Below, piece after piece: positions 1 to 8,455 of a stretch of 64,000 nucleotides of DNA. This DNA is from Scytonema sp. UIC 10036. GTDB lineage: Bacteria; Cyanobacteriota; Cyanobacteriia; Cyanobacteriales; Nostocaceae. The stretch lies in the NCBI RefSeq assembly GCF_009725235.1, contig NZ_WJFC01000010.1:1-64000 (forward strand), written 5' to 3'. The notes under the pieces are model-generated. The model was not told the DNA's origin. It saw only the letters and a program-made list of their open reading frames with translations, and did no database searches. The translations under genes were made by a program, and so were the position numbers. The number at the start of each line of letters is the position of its first letter. Position 1 is the stretch's first letter.

Positions 1-510
1 CCAAATACAATAAGTGGTGGGCTTTAGCCCTACCTACGTAGTTCAATTTTTCATGAATGATTTAGGATTGCTATATTCAAATTTCCTAACTTAATTAGGA
101 TGAGAATTCAACAGTCACTGGTCACCAGTCATTGATTTGGACGCATAGCCTTTAGACATAGAAGAGCGAAAAAAATATATTTATATCTTTACAATAACAT
201 CCCCGCTCATTTAAGAAATCCAACGATCCACAGTAGTTGCTTGTAGAGTTCAGCTACAAAACAGACAATTAGAGCATGGCTATATTTAATTTTTAAGAGA
301 TACGGAGATCGTATTTGCTTGCGTATAATGTAGAATTGCATAAAAGGCATAAATTTTTACAAATTTTTCATATCTCTGGCATACCTTAAGATAGAGATCG
401 TGTGTAAAAGTTCATATGGTAGTCGGAGTTACAGCATATGGGGATCAATCGGTGTTAGCTTTATGTGATGTAATATAAAATAGTGGCGTAAATAAAGCTC
501 CTCAGCAGTT
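1..510. other. Leading intergenic region, no gene seen
   Basis: No convincing coding region was found here. Near the left edge (about 12-42) is a GTGGTGGGCTTTAGCCC-type segment that resembles the dispersed hairpin repeats seen again near 20990 and 43530. The A/T-rich stretch at about 330-500 would carry the promoter of the DUF1830 gene. No specific operator could be identified. Confidence 0.5.
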
Positions 511-906
511 ATGGCTCAAATACTAGATCCTCTACCATCCGAGCAATCGGCTACACTTTTCTGCTGCTACGTGAATGCCACAAGTAAAATACAAGTGGCA
601 CGCATATCAAACATTCCTAATTGGTACTTTGAAAGGGTTGTTTTTCCCGGACAACGGTTAGTGTTTGAAGCACCTAGAGAAGCTCACTTAGAGATTCATA
701 CGGGTATGATGGCTAGTGCAATTTTATCGGATAGAATTCCGTGCAATCGCCTTGTCATTAGTGAAGCTAGCAATTACGAGTTAGCAACAAACTCTCAGTC
801 AGAAATAGATCCTTTTCATAAAAAACCAATTGTTCAATCCATTCATACAAAAACCGGAGATTCTATAAAATCCTTAAACGTCGCTGGTTTAGTATCCGTT
901 GATTAA
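511..906 (+). CDS. DUF1830 domain protein
   Basis: A 131-residue soluble protein of the cyanobacterial DUF1830 family, recognised from the LFCCYVNATSKIQVARI start, the FERVVFPGQRLVFEAP segment and the IPCNRLVI motif. The family has no established function. There is no signal peptide or membrane segment. It appears monocistronic: a long leader precedes it, and a hairpin plus T-run at 930-955 follows 24 bp after the stop. The N-terminal half carries a Cys pair (CC at about residues 18-19), but nothing shows that it binds metal. The family call comes from pattern memory. Confidence 0.75.
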   Translation: MAQILDPLPSEQSATLFCCYVNATSKIQVARISNIPNWYFERVVFPGQRLVFEAPREAHLEIHTGMMASAILSDRIPCNRLVISEASNYELATNSQSEIDPFHKKPIVQSIHTKTGDSIKSLNVAGLVSVD

Positions 907-929
907 GAAAACAAATTTGCTTAGTTTGA

Positions 930-955
930 GGGTTGCTGTACTCAGCAGCCCTTTT
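930..955 (+). terminator. Rho-independent terminator after DUF1830 gene
   Basis: A 9-bp stem (GGGTTGCTG at 930-938 with CAGCAGCCC at 943-951, one G-U pair), a 4-nt TACT loop, then TTTTATTT. It lies 24 bp past the stop codon at 906. Confidence 0.75.
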
Positions 956-959
956 ATTT

Positions 960-1075
960 GTGGGGATAGGGGATAAGGGATAGGGGATAGGGGATAGAGC
1001 AGCAATTAAATTGTTTTTGTTATCCCCTTGTCTCCAATTCCCAGTCCCTAGTCCCTAGTCCCTAGTCCCCATTAA
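960..1075. repeat. 7-bp tandem repeats (GGGGATA and CCCTAGT units)
   Basis: Two short arrays: GGGGATA-type units at about 961-998 and CCCTAGT-type units at about 1040-1070. They fill most of the gap between two plus-strand genes. Such short tandemly repeated heptamers are a known feature of filamentous cyanobacterial genomes. No hairpin or CRISPR structure is present. Confidence 0.85.
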
Positions 1076-1077
1076 AT

Positions 1078-1539
1078 ATGGATCTACCTTCTTTTATCTG
1101 GTTATGGAAAATAGCAGCATGGTCGATGGGCTTGTCGTTACTGGCTTATATGCTGCTAGCATTTACGGGAGTTTGGATGTTTTTTCACAGAACATCAGAA
1201 CGTCTTCCTTTTATCTTTCAGGGTTCTACAGATAATACGGATATACGCGCTCTTCACTTGCTCATCGGCGGTTGTATGGTAAGTTTAGTACTGCTGCTGT
1301 TGCTGATTGGCATTATTGGCACTCTCGGTCACTTCGGTTCTTTGGGTCATTCTCCACATCTTTATGCAGGAGTTATCGTAGTTTTACTGGTTTTACTTTC
1401 CGCAGGAAGCGCTTTGCTGATTCATACCAAACGTCCTTGGGTTAAGCGCCTCCATGTTGGAACCAACATCGTTCTGTTCTTTGCTTTTGTCTGGGTGTCT
1501 CTGACTGGATGGAATGTAGTACAAAAGTATTTACCTTAG
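1078..1539 (+). CDS. DUF4079-type integral membrane protein
   Basis: A 153-residue membrane protein with four predicted helices: about residues 10-35, 58-83, 93-114 and 126-147. Histidines lie near the helix ends (AFTGVWMFFHR, HLLIGG, HSPHLYAG, RLHVGTN). This resembles cyanobacterial DUF4079 / cytochrome-b561-like small membrane proteins. The paired His residues would suit heme b binding, but that is inference. The start ATG directly follows a heptamer repeat, with no strong ribosome site visible. It may be co-transcribed with the next membrane gene 89 bp downstream. Confidence 0.6.
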   Translation: MDLPSFIWLWKIAAWSMGLSLLAYMLLAFTGVWMFFHRTSERLPFIFQGSTDNTDIRALHLLIGGCMVSLVLLLLLIGIIGTLGHFGSLGHSPHLYAGVIVVLLVLLSAGSALLIHTKRPWVKRLHVGTNIVLFFAFVWVSLTGWNVVQKYLP

Positions 1540-1628
1540 TCTTGGGTTGCTCTGTGGAACCATATTATGAAAGCGCTCGTTTTTAGCTAGTGTGGGATTA
1601 GGAGTGTCATAGCAAGCCAAATCCAAAA

Positions 1629-2177
1629 ATGGAATCATCCTCTACTTTTCGTCTCTCGCCCTTAATTAGAATCACTCTTTTAGCTTTATACGTAGCACTG
1701 ACTACACCATTGCCTTTCTTAGCGCAAGTTACAGATGCGCCTATACCACCAGCACTGCTGTGGGTAGGCATTGCTATCGGGTTGATAGCCTTATACGCAG
1801 CATTAAGCGAACGTGTGATTGTCGATGACCAAGGAATTCAGGTTACTTATCCTAAATGGGTACCGCGTTTTTTTCGCAAAGGATGGTCTTTACCTTGGGC
1901 AGAGGTTAAAAGCTTAAAACCCCGTACCACGGGACAAGGCGGGCTAGTTTACTATTTTCTCTCTGAGGATGGTAAAGCGTATTTACTCCCAATGCGTATC
2001 GTGGGATTTGCCCGTTTAGTTCAAATTGTCCAAGAAAAAACGGGAATAGACACAGCAGATGTATATCCTTTGGCTCAACCTTGGATGTATTTGATTTTAT
2101 TGGGATTTACATTACTGCTGTTATTAGTTGATGCCTGGACAATTACTACAGCTGTTGCTGGAGTTGGCATAAAATAA
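1629..2177 (+). CDS. Membrane protein with PH-like central domain, unknown function
   Basis: A 182-residue protein I do not recognise by name. The first ~60 residues form two hydrophobic segments (about 12-33 and 42-60). The middle (about 63-140) is soluble, with the pattern ERVIVDDQGIQVTYP ... LPWAEVKSLKP, the strand-turn-strand-then-W layout typical of bacterial PH-like (YdbT/DUF304-type) domains. A final helix spans about 152-172. It sits 89 bp after the DUF4079 gene on the same strand and ends 6 bp before a strong hairpin at 2184-2226, so the two genes may form one unit. Confidence 0.55.
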   Translation: MESSSTFRLSPLIRITLLALYVALTTPLPFLAQVTDAPIPPALLWVGIAIGLIALYAALSERVIVDDQGIQVTYPKWVPRFFRKGWSLPWAEVKSLKPRTTGQGGLVYYFLSEDGKAYLLPMRIVGFARLVQIVQEKTGIDTADVYPLAQPWMYLILLGFTLLLLLVDAWTITTAVAGVGIK

Positions 2178-2183
2178 GCATCA

Positions 2184-2226
2184 CGCGAAGACGCAAAGAC
2201 GCTAACTTTTTCTTTGCGTCTTCGCG
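2184..2226 (+). terminator. Perfect 16-bp stem hairpin, likely terminator
   Basis: CGCGAAGACGCAAAGA at 2184-2199 pairs perfectly with 2211-2226 around an 11-nt loop. Pairing resumes further out, with CAC against GTG. There is no clear T-run after it, so the element could also be a dispersed palindromic repeat acting as a terminator between 2177 and the next gene at 2271. Confidence 0.55.
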
Positions 2227-2270
2227 TCTTGGCGTGAGATAACAAAAAAATATTACAGATAAGGTTAAAA

Positions 2271-3074
2271 TTGGAAACTCAGCAAGACTCGCAAATGGGA
2301 CAACCTACTCCCAAAGTACTACTGCGCTTGGAACAAGTCAGCTTGTTTGCTAGATTGAAAACTCAGAAAAAAGGCGAACAGTTAGGGTACCCCATACTAA
2401 AGGATATTTCTTTTGAGGTATTTGAGGGCGATCGCATAGCTATTACTGGAGCGTCTGGTGCAGGCAAAACTTATTTATTACGCGTGTTGAACCGTTTAAG
2501 CGAATATTCTAGTGGCAAAATTTATCTAGAAAATCAAGAATATCGTCAAATTCCCGTATTACAGCTTCGTTCATCAGTCACATTAGTACCACAAGAATCC
2601 AAACTTTTGGGGATGACAGTGAGAGAAGCGTTGGCGTATCCCCTAATTTTACGAGGTTTATCCAAACAGACCATTCAACAACGTGTAACACATTGGATAG
2701 AACAGTTACAAATTCCAGATGATTGGTTGGGGCGGGCTGAGGTACAACTTTCAGCAGGACAAAGACAACTTGTGGCAATTGCCCGTGCTTTAGTCATTCA
2801 ACCAAAAATTTTGTTATTAGACGAACCAACATCAGCCCTAGATGCTGCCAGGGCAGAAGATTTGGTGCAAGTTCTGTGCCAGCTTGCTCAAAACCAGCAA
2901 ACAACTATCGTGATGGTAAATCACCAACTGGATCTATGCCAGGGGTTCTGTACGTGCTTGTTATATTTACAGCAGGGTCGCTTAATAAGCAATCAAAAAG
3001 AACCCCATATCAATTGGGCTAACGTAAAAGAGAATTTAACAAAAGCCAAAGCTCAAGACGAATTTGAATTTTAG
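2271..3074 (+). CDS. ABC transporter ATP-binding protein, FetA/YbbL-like
   Basis: A 267-residue ABC ATPase. Walker A is GASGAGKT (about residues 63-70), the signature is LSAGQRQLVAIARAL (a Gly-to-Ala variant of LSGGQ), and Walker B is ILLLDEPTSALD, followed by an H-loop (MVNHQ). The order IP-LQLRSSVTLVPQE-LLGMTVREALAYPL resembles FetA/YbbL-type exporters, which normally pair with a FetB permease. No permease gene lies beside it. The longest frame begins at a TTG at 2271; an ATG at 2295 is an equally good start. The substrate is unknown. Confidence 0.75.
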   Translation: METQQDSQMGQPTPKVLLRLEQVSLFARLKTQKKGEQLGYPILKDISFEVFEGDRIAITGASGAGKTYLLRVLNRLSEYSSGKIYLENQEYRQIPVLQLRSSVTLVPQESKLLGMTVREALAYPLILRGLSKQTIQQRVTHWIEQLQIPDDWLGRAEVQLSAGQRQLVAIARALVIQPKILLLDEPTSALDAARAEDLVQVLCQLAQNQQTTIVMVNHQLDLCQGFCTCLLYLQQGRLISNQKEPHINWANVKENLTKAKAQDEFEF

Positions 3075-3099
3075 TTATTTGTCAAGTGTCATTGGTCAT

Positions 3100-3168
3100 T
3101 TGTCATTAATTCAACTAACAACTAACCACTAACCACTAACCACTAACCACTAACAACTAACTACTAAC
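3100..3168. repeat. CACTAAC-type heptamer array
   Basis: About eight imperfect ACCACTA/ACAACTA units lie between convergent genes. The array runs up to the stop codon of the minus-strand response regulator and slightly into its last codons. Confidence 0.85.
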
Positions 3169-3918
3169 CGTCGAACGTTGATTGTGAAATCGTTCCTTAG
3201 GTATTTTTGTTGTTGATTGTGGATTGTTAGCGTTAAGAACTTCCATATTAAATCTGTAACCCACATTACGGATAGTTTGAATTAAACTTGGTTGGCGTGG
3301 ATCTAATTCCACTTTTTTCCTCAAGGATAAAACGTGTGTATCAATAGTGCGGGGGTTATCGATCGCATCAGGCCAAGCACGGCGCAAAAGTTCTGACCGA
3401 CTCAAAGGCACTCCTCCAGCTTGCGCTAAAACATAAAGCAAACTAAATTCTTGCGGTGTTAGGTCAATGAACTCACCTTGGTAACGAACTCGACGCTGTA
3501 CCAGGTCAATTTGCAAAGCACCATAATCTAGATAAGCAGGTGCAACAGGTGTGCGTTTTCGACGAATGAGTGCTTCCACTCGTGCTAAAAATTCCTGCAT
3601 CCCAAAAGGTTTGCTGAGATAATCATCTGCCCCTGCTTTTAGCCCAGCAACTATGTCAGCCTCATTACTTCGCGCAGATAGCATCAGAATCAAAGGCTGC
3701 TGCTGACGGTGCAACCAACGACAAAACTCAATGCCATCACCATCAGGTAAGTCGGCATCAAGAATCACTAGTGTTGGCTGGTTGCTTAAAAATACTTCCC
3801 TAGCTTGATATATACTTGCAGCTTGATGCACCCGATAGTCCAGTTGTTGCAAGTGCCAGCCTAGCAGTGACCTCAGATGGGGATTTCCCTCAACGATTTC
3901 AATACAAACCGAACCCAC
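3157..3918 (-). CDS. OmpR/PhoB-family two-component response regulator
   Basis: A 253-residue regulator. The receiver domain (about 4-118) has the acidic start VCIEIVEGN, in which the usual DD pair is replaced (IVE). The phosphoacceptor Asp is in LVILDADLPDGDG (about residue 54), and the switch Lys is in YLSKPFG. A winged-helix DNA-binding domain (about 130-225) contains LTPQEFSLLYVLA and the RTIDTHVLSLRKKVE recognition helix, ending in GYRFN. It is orphan here: no kinase gene is adjacent. The atypical acidic pocket could alter Mg binding. The target genes cannot be inferred. Confidence 0.85.
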   Translation of the reverse strand: MGSVCIEIVEGNPHLRSLLGWHLQQLDYRVHQAASIYQAREVFLSNQPTLVILDADLPDGDGIEFCRWLHRQQQPLILMLSARSNEADIVAGLKAGADDYLSKPFGMQEFLARVEALIRRKRTPVAPAYLDYGALQIDLVQRRVRYQGEFIDLTPQEFSLLYVLAQAGGVPLSRSELLRRAWPDAIDNPRTIDTHVLSLRKKVELDPRQPSLIQTIRNVGYRFNMEVLNANNPQSTTKIPKERFHNQRSTVSS

Positions 3919-4435
3919 GGTGGCAAGACCCCTTATTATGTATGACTTTCAAGGTAACAAAGCATATGTCCTAGGTTTTGTAACCCTTGTTACTTCAATT
4001 GCTATTAGCTTCAAATTTACCAATACTTATACGGGCAAAGTGCTTAATCAATGCCTTGTTACAAGCCACATTAGTAATATTCTTAAATTTTTGTTAGACT
4101 TATCAAAACCACTTTTTGTGAAATAGCCTGCTATGGATAGAGTGCTGCTTACCGATCCTGCGATCGCAACAAATAGCAAAGAATCTCCTACTAATGTACT
4201 CTACCCCCCAACATGACTTATGCCGTTGTTCCCTTGAATTATAACAATAACTTACCAGTTAACCCTATTCCCTAATTTTTGGAATAGGATCTAAATAATT
4301 TGTAGCTAGCTCTTGGGGTTTCCCCAAAGAGGAAGATATCAACACCCATTAGCCAGTGCAAAACTAGAGGTGAGACTTCACATCTGGTTTTAGATCGACT
4401 ACAATTTTTTTTCCAAACAAATTTCAACAGCCGTT

Positions 4436-4684
4436 ATGCTCCAAGACACACAAACCATCCGCTATTACCAAAGACTAACCGACGCCTTCGTCGAGCTATG
4501 GAATCGCGGTTATCGCATGGATGATATGCGGATGTATTTGGATGGCTATCTAGCCGCGCTGCGTCACGGTAATGCCATTGAACCGTATCTGATTCATCGC
4601 TTAGAGGAGGAAGCAAGCCGCTACTTACACGATGTTTCAAACTTCACAATGACACAAACACAGCCCCAACCAGATTACTACTAA
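4436..4684 (+). CDS. Small conserved cyanobacterial protein (DUF6761-like)
   Basis: An 82-residue protein with strongly helical, charged composition: TIRYYQRLTDAFVELWNRGYR, then MRMYLDGYLAALRHG, then IEPYLIHRLEEEASRYL, then a disordered QPQPDYY tail. I recall it as a conserved cyanobacterial small protein (DUF6761 type) of unknown function. It has no membrane segment or Cys motif. About 300 bp of A/T-rich leader precedes it, with a small CTTGGGG/CCCCAAAG hairpin near 4311-4328. An opposite-strand frame over the same DNA is treated as a shadow. Confidence 0.7.
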   Translation: MLQDTQTIRYYQRLTDAFVELWNRGYRMDDMRMYLDGYLAALRHGNAIEPYLIHRLEEEASRYLHDVSNFTMTQTQPQPDYY

Positions 4685-4849
4685 CGCTGGGTGCAGGTAT
4701 CAGCAGCAATCTTAAATCAACGCAGATAATTATAGCATATTATCTGCTTTGTTACCATGTAGCAGTGAATATAAATTTTGGAGAATTTTAGAGATATTTT
4801 TTTAGCTAAGTTTATCCCCCTCAGCAAACTCTGGTTTGAAAAATCTGCT

Positions 4850-4915
4850 GAGGGATTTTGGATTTTGGATTTTGGATTTTGGATTTTGGATTTTGGATTT
4901 TGGATTTTGGATTGG
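4850..4915. repeat. GGATTTT heptamer array
   Basis: About nine head-to-tail copies of GGATTTT lie between the DUF6761-like gene and grxD, another example of the short tandem repeats that fill gaps throughout this window. Confidence 0.9.
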
Positions 4916-4983
4916 GGAAGTGAGTCCAGAATGTAGTCGCTCTTCATCTTCCCAATTCCCTAACTCCTAACCCGTATTCCCTT

Positions 4984-5307
4984 CTAAGAAGCCAATGCGA
5001 CTTCTACCATTTGCTGCAAGTCACCTTTTTGGTAGAGTTCAAGTAAGATGTCCGAACCACCTACAAACTCACCATTGATATAGACCTGAGGGATCGTCGG
5101 CCAATTAGAGTATTCCTTAATCCCTTGGCGCACATCAGAATCATCCAGTACATTAATTGTTTCAAAAGGAACACCTAATGTGTTCAGTATTTGAACAACA
5201 TTGTTGGAGAAACCACACATGGGCATGAGTTTGGTTCCTTTCATGAACACTAAAATTTTGTTTTGCTTTACTAAACTGTCAATTCGCTCTTTGAGTTCTG
5301 GAGTCAT
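4984..5307 (-). CDS. grxD: Monothiol glutaredoxin, Grx4 family
   Basis: A 107-residue protein of normal length for a single-domain monothiol glutaredoxin. The CGFS active site is at residues 31-34 after [10 protein letters not shown]. The glutathione-binding elements [17 protein letters not shown] are present. Family members bind a [2Fe-2S] cluster shared with glutathione and act in iron-sulfur delivery and iron sensing, often as a complex with BolA. Its upstream neighbour on the same strand is a BolA gene (5424-5678), so the pair is very likely a functional unit. The 117-bp gap between them is filled with heptamer repeats. Confidence 0.93.
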   Translation of the reverse strand: MTPELKERIDSLVKQNKILVFMKGTKLMPMCGFSNNVVQILNTLGVPFETINVLDDSDVRQGIKEYSNWPTIPQVYINGEFVGGSDILLELYQKGDLQQMVEVALAS

Positions 5308-5334
5308 TGTCTCGTTATTTCCTAACTTATTTTT

Positions 5335-5445
5335 GGTTTAATTGTTAATTGCTAATTGCTAATTGCTAATCGCTAATCACTAATTGTTTTTTCCATTAGC
5401 CATGAGCCATTAGCCATGAGCCATTAGCCATGAGCTATTTGCCAA
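5335..5445. repeat. AATTGCT and CCATTAG/CCATGAG heptamer arrays
   Basis: Two heptamer arrays lie between grxD and bolA. The second supplies the last three codons and the TAA stop (complement of TTA at 5424-5426) of the BolA gene. Confidence 0.8.
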
Positions 5446-5678
5446 CTATCCGGAGTATAGGTTTTGAGTGCTAGGGCGTGAATAGCTTCAGTAGACATAG
5501 CTTGCCGTACCGCACTGTAAACTAACTGGTGTTGTTGCACCAATCCTTTACCTGCAAACTGCGATGACACGACAGTGACTTGATAGTGGTCACCGCCTCC
5601 AGTCAAGTCTTGCACTTGAACTACGGCATCTGGCAGTTCAGCCTTAATCATTTCCTCAACTTGCTGCGGACTAATCAT
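5424..5678 (-). CDS. BolA family protein
   Basis: About 84 residues if started at the ATG at 5678 (MISPQQVEEMIKAELP). The frame is open a further 33 codons upstream to 5777, but that extension lacks family similarity. The BolA fold is shown by the helix QQVEEMIKAELPDA, the GGGDHYQVTVVSSQF strand with its conserved glycine-rich loop and His, and the helix-turn region LVQQHQLVYSAVRQAM with the conserved H. BolA proteins bind monothiol glutaredoxins and share a [2Fe-2S] cluster; grxD lies just downstream. The C-terminal residues AHG and the stop codon come from a heptamer repeat. Confidence 0.88.
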   Translation of the reverse strand: MISPQQVEEMIKAELPDAVVQVQDLTGGGDHYQVTVVSSQFAGKGLVQQHQLVYSAVRQAMSTEAIHALALKTYTPDSWQIAHG

Positions 5679-5957
5679 CGCGATTTTTGAGAACCCTACT
5701 TTATTTAGTATTCCTATTACGGATTTTAACTGTTGCGACTGATATTTTTTGGAAACCTTGGCGAGTAAAATTCCCACGGCAGGTGCTATAACGGAGGGAA
5801 CTCCCCTATCTCCTTATCGGAGGGTTCGTTTGTGTGACCACAGACTTCCAGCCTGTAGGTGTTTTCTGAAATTAATAAATTATTAATTATATAATAGCAA
5901 ATTTTATTTGTCAAAAATTTTCCGACCATGAAGAACACATCCATGGTCGGAATTTGA

Positions 5958-6566
5958 TTACTTTTTGGTGGGGGAAGAGGTAGAAGAGGTTGTACCACCA
6001 CCTCGCGCTGGAGTATCCACAAAACCCAACTCCAATAACTGCTGATAAGCTTTTTTGCCTAAATCCCGTGTGGGGTTTTGACTTTTAACGATTTGAATTA
6101 GTAACGGTACAGCTAACTCTGGTTTATTTTGTGCTCGATGTACGAGTGCAAGCTGGTAAGTTGCTTCATCTCTCATTTGAGCTGTTTCCAGTGCCTTTTT
6201 ACGCTGAGCATCAGCAACTCTGTTGTCAATTCCTGAGAAGCTAGAGTTCAAATCCTGATAAAAATTGGATAGCTGATTAAAAACGATTCTGGCTTCTTGA
6301 AGTTTTTTAGCGGCTGCGTCATAGTTTTGAGAAGAGACTGCGTTGCTTGCCTCTGTCATCAGACGCTTTCCTCCGTCAATGCTTAATAAGCTGTTATTTT
6401 GCCCTGTTGGACGAAGGGTATTGGGATCGTTGGGATCGATTGGTTGGACTTGGTTAGAACTCCCAGGAAGTTCTACTTGAGCAGCAACAGGTGATAGCAA
6501 GCACAAAGCTAGCACCCCTGCTAGAGAAGTGAGGCGAATTAAAGGAACATGGAGAAAAAATTTCAT
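5958..6566 (-). CDS. Secreted/periplasmic helical-repeat protein, unknown function
   Basis: A 202-residue protein with a clear signal peptide (charged MKFF, hydrophobic core to about residue 28, cleavage after PVAAQ). A Pro/Asn-rich linker follows, then a TPR-like helical region (about 65-185: KRLMTEASNAVSSQNYDAAAKKLQEA ... ATYQLALVHRAQNKPELAVPLL). The tail is low complexity (GGGTTSSTSSPTKK). I recognise no named family. It is probably a periplasmic scaffold protein. It lies upstream of bolA on the same strand but 280 bp away. Confidence 0.6.
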   Translation of the reverse strand: MKFFLHVPLIRLTSLAGVLALCLLSPVAAQVELPGSSNQVQPIDPNDPNTLRPTGQNNSLLSIDGGKRLMTEASNAVSSQNYDAAAKKLQEARIVFNQLSNFYQDLNSSFSGIDNRVADAQRKKALETAQMRDEATYQLALVHRAQNKPELAVPLLIQIVKSQNPTRDLGKKAYQQLLELGFVDTPARGGGTTSSTSSPTKK

Positions 6567-6724
6567 GGGGTAAAGTGGAGTACTAACTCAATAAAACACG
6601 TATTGAAACTTCGGGTATCTTAACTCTGTTTTGTACTTTCACAAAGTAAAGCTCTCTTTGATTTAGACTGAAAATCAATAAAATCAAGTTCCCACAGTGC
6701 TAGTACTACCATTTACCAGTTTTT

Positions 6725-6782
6725 TATTAGCCATTAGCCATTAGCCATTAGCCATTAGCCATTAGCCATTAGCCATTAGCTA
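6725..6782. repeat. CCATTAG heptamer array
   Basis: About eight perfect CCATTAG units. The array provides the last codons and the TAA stop of the minus-strand acyltransferase gene. Confidence 0.9.
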
Positions 6783-7609
6783 TTAGCAATTTCCGCAAAT
6801 GCGTGTTGGCTAAGTTCTGCTTCTTGGTGATTCAATTTTTGAAGTGCCTTTGTTAAATCGGTTGTGAGGCGTTTGGCTTCTTGTTTAACAGAACCATTAG
6901 TATAATCTTTTACCTCTATCGGACGACCAATGTGAATAGTTACGTCTGTACCCCAACTGGGTAATGGTTGGCTATAGTTAATGGCGATTGGTACAATTTT
7001 AACACCGAGACTGCGTTCGCCTTTGGCGCAAGCTGTACCCAGCTTATCGCATGGCAGCGCCGCCTCCCCCGGCTTACCGCTAGATTCAGCACTTAAAGCC
7101 AAACGAGAAATACCTGGTTTTAGGGGGTGAACCTTATCATCGCGGAAAATACCACCTTCTGGAAAAATCACTACAGCTTCTCCATCCCGAAGAAGATCTA
7201 CGCCATGACGGAGAGTAGAAATTGATGGGCGTTGAGGATCGACAGGAAAGCCGCCCATCCGGCGAACAAACCAACCCTGAAGACCTTGGCACTCACTGAT
7301 AGTCACCATGAAGCGCAAATCTCGACCTGTCACACATCGACCTGCAACATAAGGTATAAGTAAAGCATCCCACCGCGCCCGATGGGTAGGAGCAAGGATA
7401 ACGGGACCTGTTTTAGGAAGATTTTCTTGTCCGGTAATTTTAATTCGTCCAAAGAAAAGTGGCATGAGAAAATGCCGTCCTAGTAAATACATTATTGGGC
7501 TAAGCCAAGGACAAACCCGAGAGGTAGTAGAATGAGCCACTTGAGGGTTTGCTGGCATAGTAATTGATATGTTACAGGATGGATTCAAGGAAGACTGTTG
7601 CTCAATCAT
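6776..7609 (-). CDS. plsC: 1-acyl-sn-glycerol-3-phosphate acyltransferase family protein
   Basis: A 277-residue PlsC-type acyltransferase that would acylate lysophosphatidate in membrane lipid synthesis. The catalytic HX4D motif is HRARWD (about residues 87-92) and the substrate-binding motif is FPEGGIFRD. A downstream VPIAINY strand is conserved. An unusual in-frame insert of about 22 residues (GKPGEAALPCDKLGTACAKG, about 7017-7077) separates ALSAESS from SLGVKIV, where the family is normally continuous. It looks like a translated dispersed repeat. The stop codon falls in a CCATTAG array. The catalytic motifs precede the insert, so activity could be kept. Confidence 0.82.
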   Translation of the reverse strand: MIEQQSSLNPSCNISITMPANPQVAHSTTSRVCPWLSPIMYLLGRHFLMPLFFGRIKITGQENLPKTGPVILAPTHRARWDALLIPYVAGRCVTGRDLRFMVTISECQGLQGWFVRRMGGFPVDPQRPSISTLRHGVDLLRDGEAVVIFPEGGIFRDDKVHPLKPGISRLALSAESSGKPGEAALPCDKLGTACAKGERSLGVKIVPIAINYSQPLPSWGTDVTIHIGRPIEVKDYTNGSVKQEAKRLTTDLTKALQKLNHQEAELSQHAFAEIANS

Positions 7610-7721
7610 GACGGTGGCTGCTAACTGTTAGGTAAAATGCGATCGAAACTCCTATTAGATACACCGTAGATTTTCTTCCGTGACTTGAGTAGTACCAATT
7701 GGACAGTTTTACCTCTGTCCT

Positions 7722-8207
7722 TTAGCTAGAAACCTGTCGCCGATGAGCAAACCAAGCTTGCAATTGTTGACGACAGCTAGATTCTAGAACCCCTCCAATG
7801 ACGCGCAGTCGGTGATTGGAAACAGCGCTATCGGGTATGTTACTAACAGTACGAATTGACCCAGTTTTTGGATCGTCAACTCCGTACACTAAAAGACCCA
7901 CACGCGCCTGCAAAATTGCACCGGCACACATAGGACAAGGTTCTAAAGTCACGTACAGGATACATTGGTTTAGACGCCAAGTTTGTAACCTTTGGGATGC
8001 TTTCCTAATAGCAAGAATTTCTGCATGAGATGTCGGGTCTTTGTCACGCTCCTTTCTGTTCTCACCTTCTGCAATTAAATTCCCTGATGAATCAATAATA
8101 ACAGCACCTACTGGGATTTCATCTGCATCACCTGCTAAGAGTGCAAGGTCTAGAGCGCGACTCATCCATTTTTGGTGTGTTAGATAATCTAAATGTTTAA
8201 TTAACAT
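7722..8207 (-). CDS. tadA: tRNA adenosine(34) deaminase TadA
   Basis: A 161-residue zinc-dependent deaminase that converts the wobble adenosine of tRNA-Arg(ACG) to inosine. The HAE catalytic/zinc motif is in DPTSHAEILAIRKA, the second zinc motif PCPMC in LEPCPMCAGAI, and the VGAVIID strand and the conserved C-terminal GVLE helix are present. Length and motif order are normal. The gene is preceded by several hundred bases of heptamer repeats, so its promoter must lie within or beyond them. Confidence 0.92.
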   Translation of the reverse strand: MLIKHLDYLTHQKWMSRALDLALLAGDADEIPVGAVIIDSSGNLIAEGENRKERDKDPTSHAEILAIRKASQRLQTWRLNQCILYVTLEPCPMCAGAILQARVGLLVYGVDDPKTGSIRTVSNIPDSAVSNHRLRVIGGVLESSCRQQLQAWFAHRRQVSS

Positions 8208-8455
8208 TTTGGTTAGTGGTTAGTTGTTAGTGGTTAGTTGTTAGTTGTTAGTGGTTAGTTGTTAGTTGTTAGTTGTTAGTTGTTAGTGGTTAGTGGTTAG
8301 TTGTTGGTTGTTGGTTGTTCTACTATCAACTATCGACTATCAACTATCAACTATCAACTATCAACTATCGACTATCAACTATCAACTATCAACTATCAAC
8401 TATCAACTATCAACTATCAACTATCAACTATCAACTATCAACTATCAACTAACCA
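8208..8455. repeat. Long heptamer arrays (GTTAGTG/GTTAGTT then ATCAACT)
   Basis: About 100 bp of GTTAGTT/GTTAGTG units is followed by about 130 bp of CTATCAA units (roughly 18 copies). This is the longest such array in the window. The right end supplies the stop codon of the lipoprotein gene at 8445. Open frames reading ...STINYQL... through it are artefacts of the repeat. Confidence 0.92.

Noticed and set aside
3920..4126. 68-codon plus-strand frame next to the response regulator
   Set aside because: No similarity or domain signal, and it abuts the regulator start where promoter DNA is expected.
4434..4640. Minus-strand frame over the DUF6761-like gene
   Set aside because: Shadow of the plus-strand gene, which has the conserved helical pattern.
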